NCBI GenBank assembly: GCA_028280945.1
Contig: JANQKV010000001.1
Location: forward strand, 163,055-227,054
Direction: 5' to 3'
Origin: Opitutaceae bacterium
Lineage (GTDB): Bacteria; Verrucomicrobiota; Verrucomicrobiia; Opitutales; Opitutaceae
DNA length: 64,000 nucleotides
Shown here piece by piece: positions 8,858 through 18,559 of the stretch. The stretch's first letter is position 1. The number at the start of each line of letters is the position of its first letter. A program made the position numbers and the translations under genes. The notes beneath the pieces are model-generated. The model did no database searches. It had not been told where the DNA came from and saw nothing but the letters and a program-made list of their open reading frames with translations.

Positions 8858-10771
8858 TTACGCCTGGGCCAGGCGGGTTGCACTGAGCCACTTGCTCCGG
8901 GGCACGTAGGCCAGGGCAATGATGGCCAGATTCGCGGCCACAAAGGCAACGAGGGCGTTAAACGCAGCGTCCATGAACCCATAGCTGTGCAGGCCGACAC
9001 CCAGCATGTTGGTCCCGAACCAGCTCCAACTCGTCACGATGTTGCCAAAAATCGCCATGGCCATGATGCCGCGCGCGCGCGCCAAACCACCCCAGCGGGC
9101 GTGCAGGATGATCGCGTTCCACATCACGATGAGCAGCGCCCCGTTTTCCTTGGGGTCCCAGCCCCAAAAGCGGCCCCAGGACTGGTCGGCCCAGATCCCA
9201 CCCAGGATGGTGCCCACCAGGCTGAAGAGGGTCGCAAAACATACGATGCCGTAGACCATCCGTTCCATGATCTTGGACGTGTCGCGGTCCAGAGACCGGG
9301 TCAAAACGCCACGGAAAACGTAGATGATGGCCAGGAACCCCGCCAGGAACGTGGCCGAATACCCGATGGTGATCACGATGACGTGGGTCGCCAACCAGAA
9401 GTTGGAATCGAGCACCGCGCGCATCATCTCCAGGGTGTCACCCGAAAGCGAAAGCTGATGTGCCACAATCATGGTGGCGAAACCGGTCAAGCCGCCCGCC
9501 GTCGCCCCGATGGCATTGGGATAAACACGTTCCAGGAACAGGCAGAGAGCGACCGAGCCCCAGCCGACGAACAAGGCGGAAGAGTAGAGGTTGGTCACCG
9601 GCGGGCGGCCTTCCAGCCACATGCGGGTGATGATCCCGGCAGTCGTAGCGATCCACGCCAGCCACAACACGTAGTAAGCGGATTTTTGCAGTGCTTCGGG
9701 CCAGACCAGCCACGAGGCGATCGCGACCAGAAAAACAAAAACGTAAAGCAGCAGGCTGAGGTAAAAGGGTTCGGTCTGGTTGAATGCCCGCTCTGTATTC
9801 GCCTTCTTCATCTGGTCACCGAACTTGGTGTCCAGTTGGGCGGTATAGAGACCTACGATGGTGTTGAACGTTTCGGGAGTCTGGTCGCGCCACGAGCGGG
9901 CCATTCCCGCGTAGGCCAGAGCGTAGGGATTGACCAATCCGCTTTGGAAGGAATTGAGCAGCGCGCGACCGGTTTTCTGCCAGTTGTGGTCGGACGTATC
10001 CTCACCCAGCGGGGGCAGGGGGATCAGGTAGGCCATCTGGTCCATCGCCAGAAACATTTGGCCGACATCAATCATGCGGCTGGCCAGTTCCTCGTCGTGT
10101 TCCTCGCCATTGGAGCGGGCCCGCACGGCGGCAATGCCCTCGGCAAAGTTATCCTGCAGGGACTGCAGGGTGGTCAGAAAGTCCTCATCTCCCGGAAAAA
10201 CCGCGCTGTGTTTGAGCTGCTGGTAGAGGACCAACTTGCTGCGCAGCTTTACGATGGCGCGCTGAAAGCTGTCGCGTTGGGGCGCTTCCAGCGAAGCGGC
10301 CAGTTCCCCCTGACGATCGATCTCGGCCAGGAATGGCGCCAGTTGGTCGAACGAGAACCGGCTGTAATGGGAAGGCGCAAAACCCAGCACCGCCATGAAC
10401 CGAACAAACGCACTCTCGTAAACGCGCTTACGGGTCTCCTCATCCTGGCCAATCATCTGCAGCACATCCAGGTTATCGATCCGGAAAGTGCGGTAGGTGT
10501 CGGCCACTTCGGGGCGGAAGAGCACGTCGAGCAACCACTGGTTCGGGGTGAGCTTGCCGCCATCGGCCAGGTAGACGGTCTGGCGGGCCTGCAGGCTCAA
10601 CAGGGTGGTGCGCCCCACTGTATCCAATGGCTTGATACGCCCGTCCGCCAGGACGGGCAGCCGACCGAATCCATCGAGATCAAACTCGGTGTCCGGGCCG
10701 GGGGCAAACGCCGTGCGCGCCACCAGCAACAGCGCCGCGATCACCGCGAGAATGGGAATGAACCGTTTCAT
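8858..10771 (-). CDS. ccsA: cytochrome c biogenesis protein CcsA (System II)
   Basis: Multi-TM protein with WGWDPKENGALLIVMWNAIILHARWGG (CcsA/CcmF tryptophan-rich motif); start MKRFIPILAV chosen. Confidence 0.9.
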   Translation of the reverse strand: MKRFIPILAVIAALLLVARTAFAPGPDTEFDLDGFGRLPVLADGRIKPLDTVGRTTLLSLQARQTVYLADGGKLTPNQWLLDVLFRPEVADTYRTFRIDNLDVLQMIGQDEETRKRVYESAFVRFMAVLGFAPSHYSRFSFDQLAPFLAEIDRQGELAASLEAPQRDSFQRAIVKLRSKLVLYQQLKHSAVFPGDEDFLTTLQSLQDNFAEGIAAVRARSNGEEHDEELASRMIDVGQMFLAMDQMAYLIPLPPLGEDTSDHNWQKTGRALLNSFQSGLVNPYALAYAGMARSWRDQTPETFNTIVGLYTAQLDTKFGDQMKKANTERAFNQTEPFYLSLLLYVFVFLVAIASWLVWPEALQKSAYYVLWLAWIATTAGIITRMWLEGRPPVTNLYSSALFVGWGSVALCLFLERVYPNAIGATAGGLTGFATMIVAHQLSLSGDTLEMMRAVLDSNFWLATHVIVITIGYSATFLAGFLAIIYVFRGVLTRSLDRDTSKIMERMVYGIVCFATLFSLVGTILGGIWADQSWGRFWGWDPKENGALLIVMWNAIILHARWGGLARARGIMAMAIFGNIVTSWSWFGTNMLGVGLHSYGFMDAAFNALVAFVAANLAIIALAYVPRSKWLSATRLAQA

Positions 10772-11952
10772 GTCGCGGATGCCGCCCGGCGGCGCTGGGA
10801 AAATTTGTAGAGGTGCATGGTGAACTGCCACGTCAGACCGAGGGTCATCAGGAGGCACGCGATGTAAGGAAGGGCCCGGCCGGGATTGCGGACGACCTGC
10901 AGCACGCTGAACCCATTGGCGCTGTCCATCTGGTATTGGTAAAAGGTGTAGCCCTGGTAGCGCAGCGGATGGTTCATGTAGATGAGCGACTCCCGGTCTT
11001 CGCTGCCGTCGAGGGCGGTGACGCGAACCAGTGAGGAAAAGTTTTTCGGAATGTTGGAACCCGCGTAGACGTCGTGGCTCAGTTCGATCAGGTTGACGGC
11101 GAAGTCCTTGTATTCCCGCTCAAACCGGAAGGCGATTTCCCAGCTTTGGCCGGCATACTGAAAAGGTTGTGGCGCAATCAGCATGGGTGAGACCAACCAT
11201 GTGCCGAGCGACCCCTCCGTCCCCACGAGCTCAACCAGGGCGGTGGGCAGATTGCGTTCCTGGTCGTTGTAGGAAAGCGGCAGTGGTGAAATCCCCAGGC
11301 GTGGGCCGATGCCCATGGTCGAGAAATTCGGCGCGAGCGCTGATTGATCGATTCCCTCAGGCAATGAGCTGAGCATGCCGATGTTGGCGTTGGGATAGTA
11401 GGCCCGGGGAATAATCTGGAAGGGCAGCTTCCCGTGTTGCACCGGCTGCTGGTCGGCGATGAACGACTCGGGAATCGCCACCACGTCATCGTGGTCGGGA
11501 TCGCTTTTGTTGATCAAGACGACCTCGTTGCGTCGGAAGCTCTCGGAATAGCTGCGGGTTTCCCCTTCCTCCAGGCGCAACGAAAAGTCCTCCTGCAGCA
11601 GGCCGGTGATCAACTCTCCCACCAACAGTACGATGAGACCAAAGTGGGTGAGGTGAATGCCCGCCTTTTTCCACTCCAGCTTGAAGCGCGTGAGGTGGGC
11701 CGCCAACAGGTTGATCATCAGGAACCCTCCGATCAAATAGCCTCCCGGCATCACCGGAACGGGAATTTCCGTGCCGGGAAAATTCGCGAGGACAAAGAAG
11801 CTTTTGAAGAACTTTTCCTGTACGCCGTAAATGCCCAGGTTCACCTGGGCGAGGGTCGCGACGAACACGAGCACCATGGAAAAGGCCAGCAACGCGACGG
11901 TCAGTTTCAGCGAACTGAAGAAGACAACAAAGGACTTGGTTACTTCGTTCAC
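10768..11952 (-). CDS. cytochrome c biogenesis protein ResB-like
   Basis: MNEVTKSFVVFFSSLKLTVALLAFSMVLVFVATLAQVNLGIY..., LTRFKLEWKKAGIHLTHFGLIVLLVGE; overlaps ccsA. Confidence 0.85.
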   Translation of the reverse strand: MNEVTKSFVVFFSSLKLTVALLAFSMVLVFVATLAQVNLGIYGVQEKFFKSFFVLANFPGTEIPVPVMPGGYLIGGFLMINLLAAHLTRFKLEWKKAGIHLTHFGLIVLLVGELITGLLQEDFSLRLEEGETRSYSESFRRNEVVLINKSDPDHDDVVAIPESFIADQQPVQHGKLPFQIIPRAYYPNANIGMLSSLPEGIDQSALAPNFSTMGIGPRLGISPLPLSYNDQERNLPTALVELVGTEGSLGTWLVSPMLIAPQPFQYAGQSWEIAFRFEREYKDFAVNLIELSHDVYAGSNIPKNFSSLVRVTALDGSEDRESLIYMNHPLRYQGYTFYQYQMDSANGFSVLQVVRNPGRALPYIACLLMTLGLTWQFTMHLYKFSQRRRAASAT

Positions 11953-11959
11953 GGGCAGA

Positions 11960-12544
11960 TTAATCCTGGGCGGGCGCGACGGAAGCGACGAAGGCGCGGA
12001 AGTTTGCGTTTTCGGCTGCCACGAGATCGGCCGGCCCCATCAACTTGATGAACCATGACTCGGTACCGAAGCTAAAAATCGCCCCGTCTATGCGAGTGGG
12101 TTCACCGTTGGACTGACCGGTCATAGTGACGATATCGATGTGGAAATGAGCGGTATCGGTGTGCTCGACGGACGCATCGATTTCGGCCGAGGTCAGGGCG
12201 GGCAGGCCAACCTGACCCCTCCAGCGATTCACGTTGGCGGCGAGTCCTCCGACGTTCCCGGGAAACGCGATCACCGAAAGGTCGGCCGTCTGGCCATTTT
12301 CCCCCTCGATGGCGAAGCTGCCGCGTCTCATCCCGGTTGCCCCCAAATCATTCCAGTGATCGGGCGCGTTCCAAGTGAGCATACCACCGCCCTCCGGGGT
12401 GGCCGGGGCGTTCAGTCCCGGCACGGCCAGACTGGTTTCTTTGGGCACGCGATAAGACGTCACTTCGTCACGGCCGCAGCCGGCGAAGATGATCGCAAAA
12501 ACCAAGAAAAGGGGGGCCAGACGGGCAGGCATCCGACCACTCAT
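11960..12544 (-). CDS. putative lipoprotein, unknown function
   Basis: Lipobox-like N-terminus LAPLFLVFAIIFAGCGRDE; start chosen inside longer ORF. Confidence 0.65.
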   Translation of the reverse strand: MSGRMPARLAPLFLVFAIIFAGCGRDEVTSYRVPKETSLAVPGLNAPATPEGGGMLTWNAPDHWNDLGATGMRRGSFAIEGENGQTADLSVIAFPGNVGGLAANVNRWRGQVGLPALTSAEIDASVEHTDTAHFHIDIVTMTGQSNGEPTRIDGAIFSFGTESWFIKLMGPADLVAAENANFRAFVASVAPAQD

Positions 12545-12661
12545 TCGGTTTACGGGGCTAAATTCAACCCAATCCGAACAAGTATCAGCGAGGGCGCAGG
12601 CCGGGATTAGATCAGTGCGGGTGGGCTTGTCTTGCCTTCGCGACCTCCTGATGTTGTCGCC

Positions 12662-14332
12662 ATGACGATCAAGCTGCTCGGCGATACCGCACTTCTCATT
12701 GAGGTTGCCGAGCAACCCGGGGAGGCCGCCCTGACCGAAGTGCAACGGGTGGCGCAGGGGCTGCAGCAAGGTGCTCATGGGGGAATCCGCGAAATCGTGC
12801 CTGCCCTGACCACGGTCGGAGTGCACCTCCAGCCGAGCCAGCGACTGGGCCCTCTCCGCGCTTGGGTGGAGGAGCTTCTCAGAGATTTGCCAACGCAAGC
12901 CGAGGCGGATGTGGCGGCAACACGTGTCCGGGAGATTCCGGTGCGCTACGGGGGCAACGCAGGTCCCGATTTGGAGCGAGTGGCTCGACACACCGGGTTG
13001 CCCCAGAGAGAGATTATCGAGCGCCATGTGGCCGGTCGCTATCGGGTCGCGGCGATGGGATTTGCCCCCGGGTTTCCCTACCTCATCGGACTTGATCCCG
13101 ATTTGGCCTGTCCCCGGCTAGATTCCCCGCGAAGGGAGGTTCCGTCCGGATCGGTTGGCATTGGCGGGGCTCAAACCGGAGTTTATCCGCAGGCATTACC
13201 GGGTGGCTGGAACCTGATCGGTCGCACCCCTCGGACGCTTTTTGATCCGACCCGGCCGGAACCCGCCTGGTTGCGCGTGGGTGATGAAGTGCGATTTGTG
13301 CCGACCAAGGACCTGGCTCCGCGTGAACCAACCGCTGCCGGTCCGAGCGCCCGTCCGCCGATCGACGGGCAGGGGTGGATCGAAGTTGAATCGGGCGGGG
13401 TGCAGGCCACGGTTCAGGACCTGGGGCGCTGGGGTTACCAGAGCCTGGGGGTGTGCGTCGGCGGTGCGGTTAATCCGCGGGCCGCTGCCGTCGCCAATCT
13501 GTTGGTGGGAAATGATCGCAGCGCTGCAGTGATCGAATGGGCCCTGCGCGGGCCGCGGTTGCGGTTTAATGACTCCCGGGTGATTGCGATCGCGGGAGCC
13601 TCGGTATTGGATCGACCACTCGGGCAACCGTTTTTGGTCCAGGCCGGCGAAGTTGTGGATTTGCGCAATGCTGGAGCCAACGGGCGAGGGTATCTGGCTG
13701 TCAGTGGCGGTGTGGCGGTCCCGCCGGTTTTGGGTTCGGCGAGCACGCACCTGGGAACAGGGTTTGGCGGTTGGCAGGGACGAACCTTGCGGGCGGGCGA
13801 TCAATTGTCGCTGGGCAAGCCGGCGGCCGTTGATTTCAAACCCGGTTGGCGGGTGCCGGAGGTATGGATCGGGGGCGATCAACCGGAACACGTTGCGGTC
13901 CGGGTGCTGCGGGGACCTGAAGCCGAGGCGCTGGGGGAAAAGGCGTGGCATGCCTTCATCGGCCAGATGTTCACCCTTACTCCCGATTCCAACCGCATGG
14001 GCATGCGTCTGCGCGGCCGGCCGATCGAACCGGAACAACCGGTGGAATTGGTTTCACAACCGGTCGCCTGGGGCACGGTGCAACTCCCGCCCAACGGCCA
14101 GCCCGTGGTCCTGATGTCGGATCGCCAATCGCTGGGCGGTTACCCCCGGATTGCCAGCGTGATTTCCGCAGACTTGGCGACTTTGGCACAGGTGCCTTTG
14201 GGGCGGGCGGTGCGTTTTATTGAAACGGATGAAACCGAAGCGGAAGCGTTGCGTTGGGAAGAGCAACGCGACCTCGGCATGCTCGCCATGGCGACACGGC
14301 AACGATTGATTTTCTCAAAACGAGAATCGTGA
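12662..14332 (+). CDS. pxpBC: 5-oxoprolinase subunit B/C fusion (KipI-KipA type)
   Basis: N-terminal KipI-like (APGFPYLIGLDPDLACPRLDSPRREVPSGSVGIGG) and C-terminal KipA-like (VQATVQDLGRWGYQSLGV...VLRGPEAE). Confidence 0.88.
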   Translation: MTIKLLGDTALLIEVAEQPGEAALTEVQRVAQGLQQGAHGGIREIVPALTTVGVHLQPSQRLGPLRAWVEELLRDLPTQAEADVAATRVREIPVRYGGNAGPDLERVARHTGLPQREIIERHVAGRYRVAAMGFAPGFPYLIGLDPDLACPRLDSPRREVPSGSVGIGGAQTGVYPQALPGGWNLIGRTPRTLFDPTRPEPAWLRVGDEVRFVPTKDLAPREPTAAGPSARPPIDGQGWIEVESGGVQATVQDLGRWGYQSLGVCVGGAVNPRAAAVANLLVGNDRSAAVIEWALRGPRLRFNDSRVIAIAGASVLDRPLGQPFLVQAGEVVDLRNAGANGRGYLAVSGGVAVPPVLGSASTHLGTGFGGWQGRTLRAGDQLSLGKPAAVDFKPGWRVPEVWIGGDQPEHVAVRVLRGPEAEALGEKAWHAFIGQMFTLTPDSNRMGMRLRGRPIEPEQPVELVSQPVAWGTVQLPPNGQPVVLMSDRQSLGGYPRIASVISADLATLAQVPLGRAVRFIETDETEAEALRWEEQRDLGMLAMATRQRLIFSKRES

Positions 14333-15066
14333 TGACCATCGATCTGAATTGCGATGTGGGCGAAGGCGCGGGCAACGATGCCGAACTGATGCCCCACATT
14401 TCGTCGGCCAATATTGCCTGTGGTGCGCATGCGGGAGACGAGGCGACCATGCGGGAAACGTTTGCTTTGGCGGCGGCGGCGGGAACGACTCCTGGAGCCC
14501 ACCCGGGGTTTCCCGACCGGGAGCATTTTGGACGGCGCGAGATGCCGATGGATCTCCCGGAGTTGCGAGCGACCCTTTTGCATCAACTCACGGCCCTGCG
14601 GCGGGTGGGGGCATTTCGCTACGTGAAACCCCACGGGGCTCTCTATAACCTGGCGGCCCGCGATGAGGCGGTGGCGCAGGTGGTGGTGGAAGCTGTGGCC
14701 GATTTTGATGCTGAGCTGGGATTGATGGCCCTGGCGGGAAGCAAGCTGCTGCACCTCGGCCGGGACCGGGGACTGATCACGGCGGCGGAAGCGTTTGCGG
14801 ATCGCGCTTACACTGCAAAAGGAGCATTGGTTTCACGAGGGCAGCCGGGAGCGGTGCTCGACAGTGAGACGGCAGCGGTTGAACAGGTGTTGGAAATGGT
14901 GCAGCACGGTCGGGTCAGAGCCATCTCGGGTGAATGGGTGCCCGTGCAGGCCGACTCGATCTGCGTGCACGGCGACAACCCGCAGGCTGTGGCGTTCGTG
15001 CAGGGACTTCGTGAAGGGCTGGCCGCAGCGGGCGTAGAAATTAAGTCGAGTTGGACCAACGCATGA
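14332..15066 (+). CDS. pxpA: 5-oxoprolinase subunit A (LamB/YcsF family)
   Basis: MTIDLNCDVGEGAGNDAELMPHISSANIACGAHAGDEATM...GAHPGFPDREHFGRREM. Confidence 0.94.
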   Translation: MTIDLNCDVGEGAGNDAELMPHISSANIACGAHAGDEATMRETFALAAAAGTTPGAHPGFPDREHFGRREMPMDLPELRATLLHQLTALRRVGAFRYVKPHGALYNLAARDEAVAQVVVEAVADFDAELGLMALAGSKLLHLGRDRGLITAAEAFADRAYTAKGALVSRGQPGAVLDSETAAVEQVLEMVQHGRVRAISGEWVPVQADSICVHGDNPQAVAFVQGLREGLAAAGVEIKSSWTNA

Positions 15067-15683
15067 AGCCTCCCGTTCTGGTAACTGGTTTTGAGCCCTT
15101 CGGCGAGGTTGCGGTAAATCCTTCGGCGCAACTGGCCGAGCGGCTGAATGGCAGCCGCATTTGGGGACGAGACGTGATCGGGAAAACGTTGCCGGTCGAA
15201 TTCGGAGTGGCGGCAGATCGGCTCATCGCTTTGATCCAAAAGCACAATCCAGCGGTGGTGGTTTGCCTTGGCATAGCACCATCGCGACGGATTCTTTCGC
15301 TCGAGCGGGTGGCGATCAACCTCGCTGATGCCAGCATCCCGGACAATGCCGGCCGGCGGCCGATTGACCGGCCGATTGATCTACACGGCCCGGCAGCGTT
15401 TTTTTCGACGTTGCCCATCAAGGCAATCGCGCGCGCGTTGAGCGAGGCAGGGATTGGCTGTGAGATTTCCCAGACGGCTGGCACATATGTTTGCAATCAC
15501 GTGTTTTACCGCCTGATGCAGAAGTTGAAACAAAGGCCGCGGGTGCGCGGCGGATTTCTGCATGTGCCGCCGCCGCGGCGTGGATTGAGTTTGGAGGTGA
15601 TGGAGGAAGCGATTGGTTGCCTGATCAGCACAACCCTGCGAAGGAGGAAGGATGCAAAAGTCCCCGGTGGAAGGGTGGATTAG
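15063..15683 (+). CDS. pcp: pyroglutamyl-peptidase I
   Basis: VLVTGFEPFGEVAVNPSAQLAERL..., SQTAGTYVCNHVFYRLM (catalytic Cys motif). Confidence 0.9.
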   Translation: MKPPVLVTGFEPFGEVAVNPSAQLAERLNGSRIWGRDVIGKTLPVEFGVAADRLIALIQKHNPAVVVCLGIAPSRRILSLERVAINLADASIPDNAGRRPIDRPIDLHGPAAFFSTLPIKAIARALSEAGIGCEISQTAGTYVCNHVFYRLMQKLKQRPRVRGGFLHVPPPRRGLSLEVMEEAIGCLISTTLRRRKDAKVPGGRVD

Positions 15684-15719
15684 ACTTCGATCACGGTCCG
15701 CTCCAGCGGGCGTCCCCAG

Positions 15720-17189
15720 TTATGGCAGATTTACATGCCGGACTTCCTCAATGATTCCAACAGTGTCCAGATCGTAGTCCGTGTAGGTCACAAAATCCCC
15801 GCGATTCCAAAGGATAACGCGGCTGTCCCCCCACCGCAGGATTAAAGGCCGGATGTTTCGCACGGAAGAGTCCTGGGTGACCGGGTGCCACACGATCGAC
15901 TCAATAGTATCCGTAGTCTCGATACGAGCACGATAGATTTCGTGATAACCTCCGCGGAATTCTCCGGTGCTCGGGTCGACGTCGGTTGAGATGAACACCT
16001 CCCGGGGGTCGAGTGGGTCGAGGGCAAGCAACCCGGTATAGCTGGCCTCCCGATCATAGAGGCAGCGTCCGGCGTGGGCGATTTCGCGATCGATCCAGGT
16101 CGTGCCGTTCCATTGGGCCAACCGGAATCGATTGTCGTGGTTTGAAACATAGTAGGTATAGGCAATGTGCGGTGCTCCGTCGGCGTCCATTGCGATGTCG
16201 GTCGTCCAGGCTGCGCCGGGGGCGCTGAGCTCCTTGCCTCGCCCGGTTTCACCGCTGCCCTCAAAGACCAGGTCTGCTTCGCTCGGGCGCAGGGGGCCGG
16301 CTTCGGCGAGGGACTTGATCAAGGTGCCGTCGGCTCGCCAGAACCGACCGTCCCGATACACCGCGTGGTAGATACTGTTGCCGAATCTCCGCGGGTGTGC
16401 GTCGGTGAAGCTGACGTGGAGGCTGTCGGAATCACGCAGGACGTAGCGCGGATAGGGTCGATGTCGCCCGGACAGTTCGCTCTGGATGAAATGAGTGGGT
16501 CGCTTCCAAGTCAGGCCTTCATCTGCGGAGACTATAAAGGAAGGGTTGTAGGCAATTCCGCGGTGAAAATTATAAAGCAAACCGCTGCTCTGTTCCCCCC
16601 AAAGATTTACATAGGTGATCCGGCCTGCGTTGTCATAGTCGTGAACAAACACCTCCTCTGGGGACCATGTGAGCGGATCTCCTGCGTCACTCATCCGGAA
16701 CCGGTGCAGAAAATCGTCACCGTGCCTCGCGTAGACCGCGATCACTCGACCATCGGAACGCCGGAAAAAGGCCGCAGTATTGTGATCATCGCGGCCGAAA
16801 TCTTCGCGCAACACCACCCGGCCACGGGGGACATTGTTGGCGAGGTCATGTATTCCCACCACGACGGAACCCCGCCCGTTGCCTTCGACCCCGCCGATGA
16901 AGAGGTTGTTGTCGCTGACGATTGCCCGGGGATCCTGATACCAGCACCAACCTCCGTTTTCCAAGTATACGGTGAAGCCGTGAATATCAGTGGTCCGGTC
17001 GTAGGCTGCCAAGGCGGGAATCTCCGGCGCACTCCAAATTGCGATTGGGAACACACAGCCGATTGCAAGTTTGAGCCAGTGCGAAACCATGCTGCGGAGA
17101 TCACTGGTCCCGGCAGAGAGACTCAAGGCCATCCTGGTTTGAACCGTTGATTCGCCTTTTTCGGTTTTATCGAAGGGCAACTGATACAC
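15720..17189 (-). CDS. secreted BNR-4 repeat protein (sialidase/polysaccharide-lyase-like beta-propeller)
   Basis: GGWCWYQDPRAIVSDNNLFIGGVEGNG..., HNTAAFFRRSDGRVIAVYARHG; likely internal start near MALSLSAG. Confidence 0.72.
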   Translation of the reverse strand: MYQLPFDKTEKGESTVQTRMALSLSAGTSDLRSMVSHWLKLAIGCVFPIAIWSAPEIPALAAYDRTTDIHGFTVYLENGGWCWYQDPRAIVSDNNLFIGGVEGNGRGSVVVGIHDLANNVPRGRVVLREDFGRDDHNTAAFFRRSDGRVIAVYARHGDDFLHRFRMSDAGDPLTWSPEEVFVHDYDNAGRITYVNLWGEQSSGLLYNFHRGIAYNPSFIVSADEGLTWKRPTHFIQSELSGRHRPYPRYVLRDSDSLHVSFTDAHPRRFGNSIYHAVYRDGRFWRADGTLIKSLAEAGPLRPSEADLVFEGSGETGRGKELSAPGAAWTTDIAMDADGAPHIAYTYYVSNHDNRFRLAQWNGTTWIDREIAHAGRCLYDREASYTGLLALDPLDPREVFISTDVDPSTGEFRGGYHEIYRARIETTDTIESIVWHPVTQDSSVRNIRPLILRWGDSRVILWNRGDFVTYTDYDLDTVGIIEEVRHVNLP

Positions 17190-17670
17190 CGTCCATGGGT
17201 TGGATGGCGTCGACTACAATTCCTCGCAAGTTGCGGGCATTTACGCCTTCGCCATCGTGGGTGCGGTTGTTGAGCCCGGTGACCCGCCAGCCTTGACGGG
17301 TCTTTGCCACCAGAATGTGAGCCACGGTGCGACCGTATGAATTCTCATAAACGACGGTCTGGCCGCGCTTCAACTCATCGTAGTCGGCGGGGGCCACAAT
17401 CATGATGACGCCATGCTGGTAGAGCGGCAGCATGGAGTTGCCTTTGGCTGGGACGGCAACTCCCCGGCACTCGCGGGCTTTGGCCTGCGCAACACTCTGG
17501 GCGGACGCCGCCGGCACGAGCAGCGGCAAGGGGCTTTCGGCGACGTAGACTCCCTTGACCCATGCACAATTTTGGGCTCCGGCCGCCGTCATCAGACCTA
17601 CTCCCAACCAGAGGAAAATGATGCCCAAGGTCCGTTGCAAAAAAACCATTGGGACCCGATGCTGGATCAC
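17167..17670 (-). CDS. S26/S24-like signal peptidase-fold protein, exported
   Basis: KGNSMLPLYQHG..., RGQTVVYENSYGRTVAHILVA...GLNNRTHDGEGV; N-terminal hydrophobic signal. Confidence 0.65.
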   Translation of the reverse strand: MIQHRVPMVFLQRTLGIIFLWLGVGLMTAAGAQNCAWVKGVYVAESPLPLLVPAASAQSVAQAKARECRGVAVPAKGNSMLPLYQHGVIMIVAPADYDELKRGQTVVYENSYGRTVAHILVAKTRQGWRVTGLNNRTHDGEGVNARNLRGIVVDAIQPMDGVSVALR

Positions 17671-17686
17671 TCGGAAAACGAGCCAA

Positions 17687-17703
17687 ACCCTAATAATTAG
17701 GGT
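17687..17703. promoter_or_regulatory. palindromic site upstream of S26/S24-like gene
   Basis: ACCCTAAT-A-ATTAGGGT perfect 8-bp arms in intergenic region. Confidence 0.4.
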
Positions 17704-17726
17704 ATATTACCTATACATCGAGGAGA

Positions 17727-18554
17727 TCACCCTGGGTGCTTGGTTCGCTGGATTACGATCACCCCCGCGACGAACAGGAAGAGGGAGTAGAACGTCCCGC
17801 GCGTGAGACCAAAAAGCAGCGACGCATCCGGTTCCCGGAACATCTCCGTGATGATGCGAGCCACGGCATAGATGACCAGAAACTCACCGGTCATTCGGCC
17901 TGGTTGCCGGGTGGCCACCGGGGTTTTCCAGAGTCGCCATTGAAGATAGGCGAAGATCGCAAAACCCTCCAGCGCGGCCGCGTAGAGCTGTGAAGGATGA
18001 CGGGCGGCGATTTCCGTCACGGGGGTGCCGGGCCGGGCACTGCCGGGGAAGATGACCGCCCACGACACATCCGTGACGCGACCCCAGAGCTCGCCGTTGA
18101 TAAAGTTGGCCAGGCGTCCGAGCCCGATCCCGAGCGGGGCGACAGCAATGACCGAGTCGGCGAGATTCCAATACGATACCGGTCGTTTGCGGACGAACCA
18201 CCACATGGCCACGGCGACGCCGATGAACCCACCATGCGACGACATCCCACCATCCCACACCCGCAACAGTTGAAAGGGGTTGGCCAGGACCGACCCGAGA
18301 TCGTAGAGGATAAAATACCCCAAGCGTCCTCCCAGCATGACACCCAGGAGGAGTGCGGTCATCAGGTCCATCACGCTCGTAGGCGGGATTTGCAGGCGTT
18401 CCCGCTTGGCAGCGAGGTAGAGCAGCCAACCGCCGAGCACAAATCCCAGGATATAAGACAGACCGTAGTAGCGGATCCCCCACGTCTCGGTGAATTGGAT
18501 CAGGAAGGGGCTCAGGTCGTGGACCCAATAGGCGGGAGTGGCCGATTCGCCCAT
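17727..18554 (-). CDS. lgt: prolipoprotein diacylglyceryl transferase
   Basis: GIRYYGLSYILGFVLG..., GGMSSHGGFIGV, GRLANFINGELWGR, HPSQLYAAALEG. Confidence 0.95.
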   Translation of the reverse strand: MGESATPAYWVHDLSPFLIQFTETWGIRYYGLSYILGFVLGGWLLYLAAKRERLQIPPTSVMDLMTALLLGVMLGGRLGYFILYDLGSVLANPFQLLRVWDGGMSSHGGFIGVAVAMWWFVRKRPVSYWNLADSVIAVAPLGIGLGRLANFINGELWGRVTDVSWAVIFPGSARPGTPVTEIAARHPSQLYAAALEGFAIFAYLQWRLWKTPVATRQPGRMTGEFLVIYAVARIITEMFREPDASLLFGLTRGTFYSLFLFVAGVIVIQRTKHPG

Positions 18555-18559
18555 GGCGG

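Noticed and set aside
8834-10810. 658-aa plus-strand ORF opposite ccsA
   Set aside because: Composition is His/Arg/Gln/Gly-rich shadow of the ccsA coding strand; no domain signature.
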